64,000 nt of DNA from Candidatus Tectimicrobiota bacterium (GTDB lineage: Bacteria; JACPUC01): assembly GCA_016192455.1 (NCBI GenBank), contig JACPUC010000029.1:124001-188000 (forward strand). Direction: 5' to 3'. Of this stretch, positions 42,707 through 51,181 are shown piece by piece. The position numbers and the translations under genes were made by a program. Within the stretch, counting starts at the first letter, position 1. Every line of letters begins with the position of its first letter. Under the pieces are notes generated by a model that saw only the letters and a program-made list of their open reading frames with translations, searched no databases and had not been told where the DNA came from.

Positions 42707-43804
42707 ATGCTCCGACCCTACTCCGCCACCTGCGTGCAGTCGATCATCCGCAAGGTGAAGAGCAAGGCCTCGAAGGAGGCCACCATGCGCGAGAACCTCT
42801 ACCGCAACCTCTCCCTCATCGACAACCTGACGAACCTCGGCTGGGCGCCGCCGAAGCTCTTCGCTTTCCCGGAGTTTTTCCTGCAGGGCTTCCCGTCGGG
42901 CGAGAGCCTGGCGGAGTGGCTCGAGGTCGCCATCCGCATCCCCGGCGCGGAGACCGACGTGCTGGCCGCCTGCGCCAGGGCCAAGGGCATCTACCTCGCG
43001 GCCCACGCCTACGAGGTGGACGAGGAGTGGCCGGGGCGCGTCTTCAACACCGCCTTCATCATCGACCCGCGGGGCGACATCATCCTGCGCTACCGCAAGC
43101 TCAACAGCCCCGTCACCACCACGCCGGGGGACGTCTTCACAGAGTACCTCGAGCGCTACGGCATCGAGGGCGTCTTCCCGGTGGCCGACACACCCATCGG
43201 CAAGCTGGCCTGCATGATCTGCTACGACGTGAACTTCCCCGAGGTGGCGCGCTGCCTGGCGATGCGCGGCGCCGAGGTCATCCTGCACCTCACCGGCGAG
43301 CCCCACGGGAGCTACCGCGACGCCTGGGACTGCGCCAAGCGCGCCCGCGCCTACGAGAACCTCGTTTACATCGTCTCGCCGAACCACGGCATGTACCTGT
43401 CGCCGCTTGACGACGAGCGCTTCGCCGACGCCTCGGGCCTCCTCTTCCAGGACCGCCAGGCGCACCCCATCGCGCCGATGTTCCGCTCCTACGGCCACTC
43501 GAAGATCATCGGCCCGGACGGCAAGATTCTCGCCGAGGTGAACGGCCCCGGCGAGGCGGTCATTTCCGCCCCCATCGACATCGAGGCGCTGCGCTACCGG
43601 CGCGCCCAGCCGGGCATGAACTTCCTCGCCCAGGTACGCACCGGCCTCTTCGCCAAGGTCTACGAGCAGACCGAGCTCTACCCCCTCGACACCTTCGCCA
43701 AGGAACCGATGCAGACCCTCTGGCAGGAGAACAGCGCCATCACGCGGCAGACCATCGCGGGGATGATCGAGCGGGGTATCTACGCGGCGCCAAGCGGGCC
43801 ATAG
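42707..43804 (+). CDS. carbon-nitrogen hydrolase, nitrilase superfamily (amidase-like)
   Basis: A 365-residue enzyme with the complete Glu-Lys-Cys triad: E56 in FPEFF, K131 in RYRKLN and C172 in ACMICYDVNFPE. The active-site surroundings and length resemble aliphatic amidases and formamidases rather than nitrilases; the C-terminal 80 residues are longer than in N-carbamoyl hydrolases. It would hydrolyse an amide or nitrile in the cytoplasm to an acid and ammonia. The start ATG follows AAGGAGAT. It lies beside the small RNA gene, divergent from it, and has no operon partner. Confidence 0.92.
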   Translation: MLRPYSATCVQSIIRKVKSKASKEATMRENLYRNLSLIDNLTNLGWAPPKLFAFPEFFLQGFPSGESLAEWLEVAIRIPGAETDVLAACARAKGIYLAAHAYEVDEEWPGRVFNTAFIIDPRGDIILRYRKLNSPVTTTPGDVFTEYLERYGIEGVFPVADTPIGKLACMICYDVNFPEVARCLAMRGAEVILHLTGEPHGSYRDAWDCAKRARAYENLVYIVSPNHGMYLSPLDDERFADASGLLFQDRQAHPIAPMFRSYGHSKIIGPDGKILAEVNGPGEAVISAPIDIEALRYRRAQPGMNFLAQVRTGLFAKVYEQTELYPLDTFAKEPMQTLWQENSAITRQTIAGMIERGIYAAPSGP

Positions 43805-44097
43805 CTCAAAGAAGTCCGAGCATATCTGCAGCATAGCAATCACATCCGTAGACAGACGGCGCAGCCCTCACCTATCTTCACACGCAAAGGAGTTGGCGCC
43901 CCGCCGAGTATCAGCCGCAACTTTCCTTGCATCGCTTCGCGGCAAGAAGCCTCAGCACCTCCCAGATAGAAAGAAGGCTCTTTGGGCGAGCCTCTTGTCA
44001 AGTAAAGTTCCTAAGGCTCGTGTAATTCGAGACGCAGGGGAAGGCGTTTTTCTACGTACAGACAATAGCGTCTCACATATGTTCGAAGTTAACAGAT
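43805..44097. other. AT-rich intergenic region
   Basis: About 290 bases, clearly AT-richer than the window average. An 80-codon frame on the plus strand has no family features or ribosome site. It joins the AT-rich channel gene and probably came in with it. Confidence 0.4.
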
Positions 44098-45336
44098 CTA
44101 CTCCCTACGAGCAAACTTATTGGCGAAGATACTAACCATCCCCCCTAGCATTAGATAGCCAATGACCACTTCAAGTGTCACAAAAAGTTGGCCAGATAAA
44201 TTGCAAGGTCGAATATCCCCAAAGCCGAGAGTCGTAAACGTAACAACGCTGAAATACCACGGAGTAAACCACGTCTTGGCACTTTGTATCACTATACAGG
44301 GATCGCCTACTTCCCGCAACCAACTTTGTAAATCCGGCCACCTCTCAAACCAGTGAGTGAAACCGAGGTTAGAATATAAGAACCCGAATATCAATGCAAT
44401 AACGGCTTCTGTCGCACACCATCTTTTAAAGTTTCGGCCGTAATCTGATGTGACACCCCAAAGAAAATGAAGCAATGAACGTATCCCCCACCTCGGTTGA
44501 AAGAATGCATATTTGCTTGCTAGGCACAGTTTTCGTATTCCTTTTCCCGCTTCTAAATTAGTCCGCCGATTTGTGGATAACCAAGAGAGAATTTCGCGTT
44601 CACGCTGTCCTAAGAAGATCTCGTCATACAGATGACGCTTGAAACTTGGATGGTGGTCTAATGTTGGCTGGCCATATAGCCTCAGACCACGCAGTCGAGT
44701 CTTGCCATTGAAGTTAACTTCTGTAATATCGGCAAAAAATGTAGACCCTGAAAGAATTGCTGAGGAAATATTTGCTCTTGTCAAGTTCGTCTGGATAAGC
44801 TCCGCCTGGTGAAGATTAGCGCCCTCGAGATTAGCGTCAGTCAAGTCTGCATTAAAGAGATTAGCCAGTGTAAGGTCGGCACCAAGGAATGAAGCATATG
44901 AGAGCTTAGCTTCTCGTAAATCAGCACATCGCATTTTGGCCTTGCTGAAGTTTACTCCTATAAGTCTTGCTCCAAAGAGATGGGCTAGAAAAAGACTTGC
45001 TCCCTGGAGAGATGACCCAGTAAGATCAGCGCTTCCAAGCTGAACCTCATTAAGCTCAGCACCATCGAACGCCGTGAGATGAAACCTCGTCCGACGAAGA
45101 TCTAATTTGCTTAGAATTGCACTACAGAGATTTGCATGGTCGAATGAGGCATCTTCGAGTTTTGCATCACTTAGGTTGGCCTTTCTAAGATTGGCTCTGT
45201 CAAAATTTGCCCCTCTGAGATCGAGTCCAGTTAGATCGGTCGAACTCAAGTCCGGATTCTGAGAATCCTCTTCCCTCCATTTGTTCCATTTCTTAACGCC
45301 TTGGTTGAGCTTCTCCAGATGCTCTTTGTTTGCCAT
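44098..45336 (-). CDS. pentapeptide-repeat protein fused to a two-helix potassium channel pore
   Basis: A 412-residue protein. Residues about 30-215 are pentapeptide repeats (A(D/N)LxxA type: LRGANFDRANLRKANLSDAK and many more), forming a right-handed beta-helix. After a linker, two membrane helices (about 309-328 and 382-402) flank a pore loop with the filter TTLGFGD at 368-374, a TxGFGD variant of the K+-channel signature. So the repeat domain would be the cytoplasmic sensing or assembly part of an ion channel. ATG at 45334-45336. Codon use is AT-rich, very unlike all neighbours, a sign of recent transfer. The family exists in cyanobacteria and others; ligand unknown. Confidence 0.9.
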   Translation of the reverse strand: MANKEHLEKLNQGVKKWNKWREEDSQNPDLSSTDLTGLDLRGANFDRANLRKANLSDAKLEDASFDHANLCSAILSKLDLRRTRFHLTAFDGAELNEVQLGSADLTGSSLQGASLFLAHLFGARLIGVNFSKAKMRCADLREAKLSYASFLGADLTLANLFNADLTDANLEGANLHQAELIQTNLTRANISSAILSGSTFFADITEVNFNGKTRLRGLRLYGQPTLDHHPSFKRHLYDEIFLGQREREILSWLSTNRRTNLEAGKGIRKLCLASKYAFFQPRWGIRSLLHFLWGVTSDYGRNFKRWCATEAVIALIFGFLYSNLGFTHWFERWPDLQSWLREVGDPCIVIQSAKTWFTPWYFSVVTFTTLGFGDIRPCNLSGQLFVTLEVVIGYLMLGGMVSIFANKFARRE

Positions 45337-45504
45337 ATTCCTTGACTCCGCGAGGCGATAACCGTTGGGGACTGAAGTATTATGCTGTGCTAGTCGCTAT
45401 GCTCTCCCCACCTGGGCGATTCTTGCCTCGAATAGGAGCGATTGGCTCAACCGTTCTTTCACCCCCTCTCGGCGCGAGCTGCGCGGCACCTCGCGTAAAT
45501 GGGG

Positions 45505-45540
45505 GGTGCGCCTGCCTGTCCGGCAGGCAGGCGAGGGGAC
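45505..45540. repeat. CCTGCCTG palindromic element
   Basis: CCTGCCTG (45511-45518) and CAGGCAGG (45524-45531) make a perfect 8-base inverted repeat around TCCGG. Related CCTGTCGGCGGACAGG-type sequences occur near 53.85 kb. It lies between the end of the CoA ligase gene and the start of the channel gene and may act as a transcription end. Confidence 0.5.
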
Positions 45541-45586
45541 GAGGGACCCTCGCACGCATCTGCACGCAGCGATCTGAAAGCCGCCC

Positions 45587-47224
45587 TCAGCTCTTCTGTC
45601 CCGCCGCCTCTTGTTCCTTCTTGCGCAGCTCGACGCGGCGCACCTTGCCGGTCTCGGTGCGCGGCAGGGCGGTGACGTACTCGATCTCGCGCGGGTACTT
45701 GTACGGCGCGAGCTGCTGCTTCACGAAGTCCTGCAGCTCCTTCGTCAGCGCCTCGCCGCCGCTGCGGCCGGCCGCCGGCACGACGAACGCCTTGACGATG
45801 GAGCCGCGCTTCTCATCCGGTTTGCCCACCACTGCCACCTCGGCGACGGCGGGGTGCTCGAGCATGACGTTCTCCACCTCCGGTCCGGCGATGTTGTAGC
45901 CGGAGCTGATGATCATGTCGTCGTTGCGGCACTGGTACCAGAAGTAGCCCTCCTCGTCCTGGACATAGATGTCGCCCGGCAGGTTCCAGCCCTGGTGGAT
46001 GTAGCCCGCCTGGCGCTCCGGCTTGCGCCAATAGCGGCAGCCCGTCGGCCCGCGCAGGGCCAGCAGCCCCGGCGTGCCGCGCGGCGCCTCGGCGAAGTTC
46101 TCGTCCACCACCTTCGCCTCGTACCCCGGCACCGGCACGCCGGTGGAGCCGGGCTTCACCTGCCCGGCGCGCTCCGAGATGAAGATGTGCAGAATCTCCG
46201 TGGCGCCGATGCCGTCGAGCAGCTCCACGCCGGTCCCCTCGACCCACTGCTTGTAGGTGATGGCCGGCAGCACCTCGCCGGCGCTCACGCCCAGCCGCAG
46301 GCTGGCGACATCGGCGCGCACGTCGCGGCCCGGCATGTTCACCAGCAGCTTGTAGACCGTCGGCGCGGTGAACAGCAGCGTCATCTTGTAGCGCTTCACC
46401 GCCTCGAGGAGGAGCTCCGGCGTGAAGGCGTCCATGAGCACGGCGGCGGCGCCGACGCGGAACGGAAAGACCATCAGCGCCCCCAGGCCGAAGGTGAAGG
46501 CCATCGTGGGGTTGCCGCCGAAGATGTCCCGCGGTGTGGGCTTCAGGATGTGCCTGGCGTAGCTGTCGGCGATCGCCAGGACGTCGTTGTGGAAGTGGAT
46601 GCACCCCTTGGGCACGCCGGTGCTGCCGGAGGTGTAGGCGATGAGGGCCACGTCATCGGCCGTGGTGGGGTGCGCCGCCAGAGACTCGGGTTGCTCGGCG
46701 GTGAGGTCGCTGATGGCGAGCGCCCCCGCCGGCGCCTCGCCGTGCACCAGGACGTGCCGCACCGTGGACATCTTCGGGCGCGCCTGGCCGATCTCCTGGT
46801 AGAGGCTCCCCTCGACGATGACGATTTTCGCTTCGCTATCGTTGGCGATGTACTCCAGTTCGCGCGCCCGCAGCAGCGGCATGGTGGCGACGACGACGGC
46901 GCCGATCTTCACCGTCGCCAGCCAGCTCTCGATGAAGCTGGGGCGGTTCGGGGTGCGCAGCACGACGCGGTCGCCGGGACCGACGCCGAGCGCCTTCATG
47001 GCGTTGCCGAGGCGGTTGACGCGCCGCGCCAGCGCGCCGTAGGTGATGACCTCATCGCGGAAGTAGATGGCGGGGCGGTCGGCGCGGCGCTCGCCCGCTT
47101 CGCCCTCGACCAGGAGCTGCGCGGCATTGAGCTGCTGGGGGTAGTTCAGCTCGGCAAGCAGGCGGGTGCGTTCCGGCCAGAGATTCGGCGCAGGCAGGTA
47201 TTCAGCAGGGATAGACGTGCTCAT
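45587..47224 (-). CDS. aromatic acid-CoA ligase, 2-aminobenzoate/benzoate type
   Basis: A 545-residue acyl-adenylate-forming enzyme. The AMP-binding P-loop is YTSGSTGVPKGC, followed by IHFHNDVLAIADSYARHILKP and AFTFGLGALMVFPF, a stretch that closely resembles 2-aminobenzoate-CoA ligases; GIGATEILHIF is the A5 motif, GDIYVQDEEGYFWYQ and RNDDMIISSGYNI the A7/A8 region, and RTETGKVRR the catalytic lysine. It would activate an aromatic acid (aminobenzoate, benzoate or similar) to its CoA ester. ATG at 47222-47224 follows GGAGG. A thioesterase-like gene precedes it on the same strand. Exact substrate is inferred. Confidence 0.88.
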   Translation of the reverse strand: MSTSIPAEYLPAPNLWPERTRLLAELNYPQQLNAAQLLVEGEAGERRADRPAIYFRDEVITYGALARRVNRLGNAMKALGVGPGDRVVLRTPNRPSFIESWLATVKIGAVVVATMPLLRARELEYIANDSEAKIVIVEGSLYQEIGQARPKMSTVRHVLVHGEAPAGALAISDLTAEQPESLAAHPTTADDVALIAYTSGSTGVPKGCIHFHNDVLAIADSYARHILKPTPRDIFGGNPTMAFTFGLGALMVFPFRVGAAAVLMDAFTPELLLEAVKRYKMTLLFTAPTVYKLLVNMPGRDVRADVASLRLGVSAGEVLPAITYKQWVEGTGVELLDGIGATEILHIFISERAGQVKPGSTGVPVPGYEAKVVDENFAEAPRGTPGLLALRGPTGCRYWRKPERQAGYIHQGWNLPGDIYVQDEEGYFWYQCRNDDMIISSGYNIAGPEVENVMLEHPAVAEVAVVGKPDEKRGSIVKAFVVPAAGRSGGEALTKELQDFVKQQLAPYKYPREIEYVTALPRTETGKVRRVELRKKEQEAAGQKS

Positions 47225-47381
47225 TGGACCTCCGTCATACCTTCCGTTCATGGGATGCAGCCGTGGGCGCCGCAACCACGCGACATTGAACAAGGCGAGG
47301 CGCCGTGCGCTCCGCGCCGCTTGATCGCTTCGTCGGCTCCGTTCGCCGCGGCCGTGGTGCAGCCGCGCCGCCGGAGCCGCA

Positions 47382-48110
47382 TCATACGGGCTGGAGGTAG
47401 CGCGCCAGCAGCTCGTAGATCGGCTCCGGGAAACGGACGAAGCCGCTCCAGGGCCGTTCCCAAAGGTCGAGCATCGACCGAGGAGCAGCCTGCGTTGAGG
47501 AGGCGGAGCCGGAGCGCGACAGCTCTTGGGATGCGGCCGCCGCGCGCTCGGGCCCAGGCGCCTGGCGTTGGGGGGGCGCGGCGCGCCCTGACGCCGGCAG
47601 GGGATTGGCGCCCGACCGCGCCCTGCCGCCAAGCACGGCATGCGGAGAGGAGGACGCTCCACCCCAGCTCACCGCGCAGACCTTGATCTCGCAGCGGGCC
47701 GCGCGCCTTCCCGTGCGGCGCCGCCAGATTTCACCGCGCAGCGTGTAGCTGCGGGAGACGAGCCGCGCCACCCACAGCCGCACCTCGATCTCATCCTCCA
47801 GCGCGAGTGGCGCGTCGTAGTGGTTCACCACCGCCAGCCGCGGCAGCACGATGCCGAAGCGCTTGGTGATCTCCGACTCCTTGATGCCGCCCCGGCGGAA
47901 CATCTCGTTCTCGGCGACGGCGTAGTAGCGCCAGTAGGTCTGCGGCGCCACGCCGCCGGAAAGATCGCAGTCGATCGGCCGCACCCGCAGGTCAACGGAC
48001 AGCACGGGCGGCTGCCCGCCCCCTTCCCGCCCCGCCCCATCGCTGGAGACTTCCGCTCTCGCCGCACCGGGGCGAGCCGAGCCCTCCTCTCTCTTCGCCG
48101 CCCCTTGCAT
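47382..48110 (-). CDS. acyl-CoA thioesterase-like hotdog protein with a low-complexity insertion
   Basis: A 242-residue protein. Residues about 37-145 fit a 4-hydroxybenzoyl-CoA thioesterase-type hotdog fold (YWRYYAVAENEMFRR, PRLAVVNHYDAPLALEDEIEVRLWVARLVSRSYTL, cut as separate stretches). The domain is then interrupted by about 70 Ala/Pro/Gln/Ser-rich residues before a conserved-looking C-terminus (LWERPWSGFVRFPEPIYELL). The N-terminal 35 residues are also low complexity. ATG at 48108-48110 is chosen as the nearest start to the domain. It lies 157 bases upstream of the aromatic CoA ligase gene, with which it may act on the same CoA ester. Medium confidence in function. Confidence 0.7.
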   Translation of the reverse strand: MQGAAKREEGSARPGAARAEVSSDGAGREGGGQPPVLSVDLRVRPIDCDLSGGVAPQTYWRYYAVAENEMFRRGGIKESEITKRFGIVLPRLAVVNHYDAPLALEDEIEVRLWVARLVSRSYTLRGEIWRRRTGRRAARCEIKVCAVSWGGASSSPHAVLGGRARSGANPLPASGRAAPPQRQAPGPERAAAASQELSRSGSASSTQAAPRSMLDLWERPWSGFVRFPEPIYELLARYLQPV

Positions 48111-48219
48111 AGCCGCCCCACGCTCCCTATGCTGATCTCCGCCTCGCGCGGCGAGGCGGCGCCGTTTCCCTTGCGCCGCCGGCCATGCCCCATGGAGACG
48201 CCTCACCCCGGATCGCCCT

Positions 48220-49509
48220 GTGGACGTTCCCCCTCTCGTCGCCTCGGCGCTGCTCAGCGCCGCCGCCCTCGGCGCCATCACCGCCTGGCTCTGCGTCTAC
48301 CTGCGGGTGGCGCGCGACTACCGCGCGCACCGCATCGACGCGCGCGCTCCCGAGCTGCCGGAGCCCCCGGCCTGGCCCGCTGTCTCCATCATCGTGCCGG
48401 CGCGCAACGAAGCGGAAAACATCATCCCCTGCCTCGAGACGCTCCTGGCGCAGGAGTATCCCCCCGCCGCGCCCCAGCCCTCCGCCTCACGTTCACCAAG
48501 GCAGGGCGGAGCCGCTCCGCAGCTTGAAATCATCGTCGTCGATGACGGCTCCACGGACGCCACCGCAGACCGCGCCCGTACCCGCATGGGCGGCCCCCTT
48601 CCCCTCGCGGTAGTGCGCGGCGAGGAGCCGCCCCCCGGCTGGATGGGCAAGCAGGCCGCCTGCATGCGCGGCGCCGCGGGCGCCCGGGGCGCCTGGCTCC
48701 TGTTCGTGGATGCCGATGCCCGCCTCCATCCGCAGGCGCTGCGCCGCGGCCTCGCCCTCTGCGCCGCGCGCCGCCTCAGCCTGCTGAGCTTCTCCCCCCG
48801 GCAGCGCTGCGCCAGCTTCTGGGAGCACCTTGTGCAGTCGCTCGTGTACCGCTTCCTGAATGTACGGTACAGCTACACGAAGGTCAATGATCCGGCCTCG
48901 CGCCAGGCCGCCGCCCACGGCGCGTTCCTCCTCATCGAGCGGCGCGCCTTCGAGGAGGTGGGCGGCTTCGCGCCGGCGCGCCACACGACCATCGATGACG
49001 CGGTGCTGGCGCAAACCGTGAAGGAGGCCGGGTTCGCAATCGGCTTCGCGCCGACTCTTGATCTCGTGGCGGTGCGCATGTACGCCGGCGCCCGCGCCCT
49101 CTGGAAGGGCTGGCCGAAGACCGCCTTCGCCTTCCTCGGCGAGCGCGCCGGCGCCCTCCTGGGCTACTCCCTCCTCATGATCGCCACCCACCTCCTGCCG
49201 AGCCTCCTCCTGGCGGCGTTCATGGCGCAGCTCCTCTCCGGCGGCGCCCGCCTCGTGAGCCTCGGTCCGGCGGCCCTGCCGCCCTTCCTGGCGCTCGCCG
49301 CGTTCCTCTTCTCCCTCGGCTGCGACGTGAGGCTGCGGCGCCGTGAGGGATTTGCGGCGTGGCCGGCGCTCCTCAACCCGCTCGGCGCCCTCTGCTGGCT
49401 GGCGCTCTTCTGGCAGGCCGCGCTGCGCCGCTGGCTCGGTTGCCCCGCCGTCTGGCGCGGTCGCCGCTATCCCGCCGCCAGCCAACCCGACTCTCAATCA
49501 AGAGCCTGA
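48220..49509 (+). CDS. membrane-bound family 2 glycosyltransferase (HpnB/CrtQ-like)
   Basis: A 429-residue enzyme with an N-terminal membrane helix (residues 7-29), a GT2 catalytic domain (VSIIVPARNEAENI, IIVVDDGSTDATA, FVDADARLHPQALRR as the DxD site, and the TIDDAVLAQTVKEAG acceptor motif ahead of the membrane part), and three or four C-terminal membrane helices. The layout matches hopene-associated HpnB and related glycosyltransferases that modify lipids. A proline/serine-rich insertion sits between the first two catalytic strands. The start is GTG at 48220. It diverges from the thioesterase gene and stands alone; hopanoid genes are not in the window. Confidence 0.88.
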   Translation: MDVPPLVASALLSAAALGAITAWLCVYLRVARDYRAHRIDARAPELPEPPAWPAVSIIVPARNEAENIIPCLETLLAQEYPPAAPQPSASRSPRQGGAAPQLEIIVVDDGSTDATADRARTRMGGPLPLAVVRGEEPPPGWMGKQAACMRGAAGARGAWLLFVDADARLHPQALRRGLALCAARRLSLLSFSPRQRCASFWEHLVQSLVYRFLNVRYSYTKVNDPASRQAAAHGAFLLIERRAFEEVGGFAPARHTTIDDAVLAQTVKEAGFAIGFAPTLDLVAVRMYAGARALWKGWPKTAFAFLGERAGALLGYSLLMIATHLLPSLLLAAFMAQLLSGGARLVSLGPAALPPFLALAAFLFSLGCDVRLRRREGFAAWPALLNPLGALCWLALFWQAALRRWLGCPAVWRGRRYPAASQPDSQSRA

Positions 49510-49654
49510 GGGAACCTCCCGACCTGGTCAGCCCCGCTGCCTGATGGGGATGATCTTCGGCTTGGATAGCGATAGACTCTACATTGTGTTACAATACCAT
49601 GTAATGCTTGTATCCAGGTTTTCATCTCTTGTTCATGGTCTTTGGGAGGTTGCC

Positions 49655-50329
49655 ATGCAAAAAATGCTTGCTGGAGTTTTTGCGCTCATGCTAGCTATAG
49701 GATCAGCCGCCGGGCTTGCTGCCGCCGAGGGGAGCGTTCCTGGCGCGGCAGCCCCGGCGCCCGCCGGCCTGCAAGCCGCGACGGCAACCCGCGTGATCGA
49801 CGGCGACACCGTTGTCCTGGAGAGCGGCGAGCGCGTCCGCCTCCTGGGCATCGACGCGCCGGAACGCGGTGAGGCGGGGGCCGCGGCGGCCACGGCGCAG
49901 CTCTGGGCCTTCTTGCAGGAGGCGGAGCGCCATGCTCGCGGGCGCTTCCCCGATCCGGCTCAGGGCCATCCCGGGGAAGCGGTAGGCGACGGCGCGCCCC
50001 CAGCCGAGGGGCTGCGGGCGCCTCTCTGGCTGCGCTTCGAGGGACGCCGCCGCGACCGCTACCGGCGCCTATTGGCCTACCTCATTCGGGCGGACGGGGC
50101 CTGTCTCAACGCGGCCCTGGTGCGGCGAGGCGTCGTGCGCGTGCTGCGGCGCTATCCCTTCCAGGGGATGGAGGAGTTCCTGCGCCTGGAGGCCGAGGCC
50201 CAGGCAGAGCGCGTGGGGCTGTGGCGCGACGCTGAGCCGTCGCCGCAGCCCCGCCGGAGCGCCGCCGGCAGCCGCCTCCTGGCCCGCGGCCAGCCATCGC
50301 GGCGTAGCGTTCCCGCGGCATTGAAGTAG
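49655..50329 (+). CDS. secreted thermonuclease (staphylococcal nuclease family)
   Basis: A 224-residue exported nuclease. Signal peptide residues 1-24 (FALMLAIGSAAGLAAA). The SNase domain has RVIDGDTVVL, VRLLGIDAPERGE and RYRRLLAYLIRADG, giving the calcium-binding aspartates and catalytic Arg/Glu residues. A roughly 25-residue acidic, Pro/Gly-rich insertion separates the first and second halves. It cleaves DNA and RNA outside the cytoplasm. ATG at 49655 follows GGGAGG. It ends 6 bases before the RlpA start, so the two are one transcript. Confidence 0.92.
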   Translation: MQKMLAGVFALMLAIGSAAGLAAAEGSVPGAAAPAPAGLQAATATRVIDGDTVVLESGERVRLLGIDAPERGEAGAAAATAQLWAFLQEAERHARGRFPDPAQGHPGEAVGDGAPPAEGLRAPLWLRFEGRRRDRYRRLLAYLIRADGACLNAALVRRGVVRVLRRYPFQGMEEFLRLEAEAQAERVGLWRDAEPSPQPRRSAAGSRLLARGQPSRRSVPAALK

Positions 50330-50335
50330 GTGGCT

Positions 50336-51019
50336 ATGCCCTGCTCACTTCCCAGGCGTCGCCGCGCCGCCCTGCATTGGCTGCTGCTGGTGGTGCTTAC
50401 CGGGCTGGCGGGGTGCGGCGTGGCGCCCCAGCGGCTGCTCCACCCATTTCGGCCCCCGGCCGGGTACTGGGAAGAGGGCGTGGCCTCGTGGTATGGACCC
50501 CCGTTCCATGGCCGGCAGACCGCGAATGGGGAAGTCTACAACATGGACGGTCTTACCGCCGCTCATCGCACCCTGCCGCTCGGCGTTTGGGCCGACGTGA
50601 CGCATCTCGGCAACGGCCGCAGCGTGCGCGTCTGGGTGAATGACCGCGGCCCCTTCGTGCGCGGCCGCCTCATCGATCTCTCCCGCGGCGCGGCCCGCCA
50701 GCTCGGCATTCTCGACGATGGTCTGGCGCCGGTGCGCGTCGTCGTCAGCACCACGCACATGCAGCGCGCGCTGGAGCGGCTCCCCGAGCAACCCGTCTAC
50801 ACCCTCCAGGTCGGCTCCTTCCGCAGCGAGCGCAACGCCCGGCTGCTCCTCGAAAAGCTCCGCCCCCGCTACGACGACGTCTTCGTGCAAAAGCATGACG
50901 AGCGCGACCTGACATTCTACCGCGTGCGCGTCGGCAAGTTCCCCAGCGACACTTCCGCGCGGAGCGTGGAGCGGCGCCTGGAGGGCGACGGCTATGAGCC
51001 GCTGTTGACGGCGCAGTGA
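50336..51019 (+). CDS. rlpA: septal ring lytic transglycosylase, lipoprotein RlpA
   Basis: A 227-residue outer-membrane lipoprotein. The signal peptide ends in a lipobox TGLAGC. A double-psi beta-barrel domain follows (GVASWYGPPFHGRQTANGE, MDGLTAAHRTLPLG, WVNDRGPFVRGRLIDLS), with the catalytic aspartate in NDRGPF, and a C-terminal SPOR domain (VYTLQVGSFRSERNAR, RVRVGKFPSDTSARSVE) that binds denuded peptidoglycan at the septum. It cuts naked glycan strands during division. ATG at 50336 is preferred over a GTG six bases earlier. Cotranscribed with the thermonuclease. Confidence 0.95.
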   Translation: MPCSLPRRRRAALHWLLLVVLTGLAGCGVAPQRLLHPFRPPAGYWEEGVASWYGPPFHGRQTANGEVYNMDGLTAAHRTLPLGVWADVTHLGNGRSVRVWVNDRGPFVRGRLIDLSRGAARQLGILDDGLAPVRVVVSTTHMQRALERLPEQPVYTLQVGSFRSERNARLLLEKLRPRYDDVFVQKHDERDLTFYRVRVGKFPSDTSARSVERRLEGDGYEPLLTAQ

Positions 51020-51181
51020 GCGATCCGCCGCGGCATCGTTCCCCTCGACACCGGCGGCGGCGCTGACCATATTCGTTGCAGGAGCAGCTTCCCCGCCCTG
51101 GGAGGGAGTAAGAGTATGGCCGGGCCGTGACCGCACGGCACGGGGAAGAGGCGCGCTTCGAGAGGACCTCCGCGAAACCTT

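Noticed and set aside
43893-44135. An 80-codon plus-strand frame before the channel gene
   Set aside because: No ribosome site, no family features, and its end overlaps the convergent channel gene.
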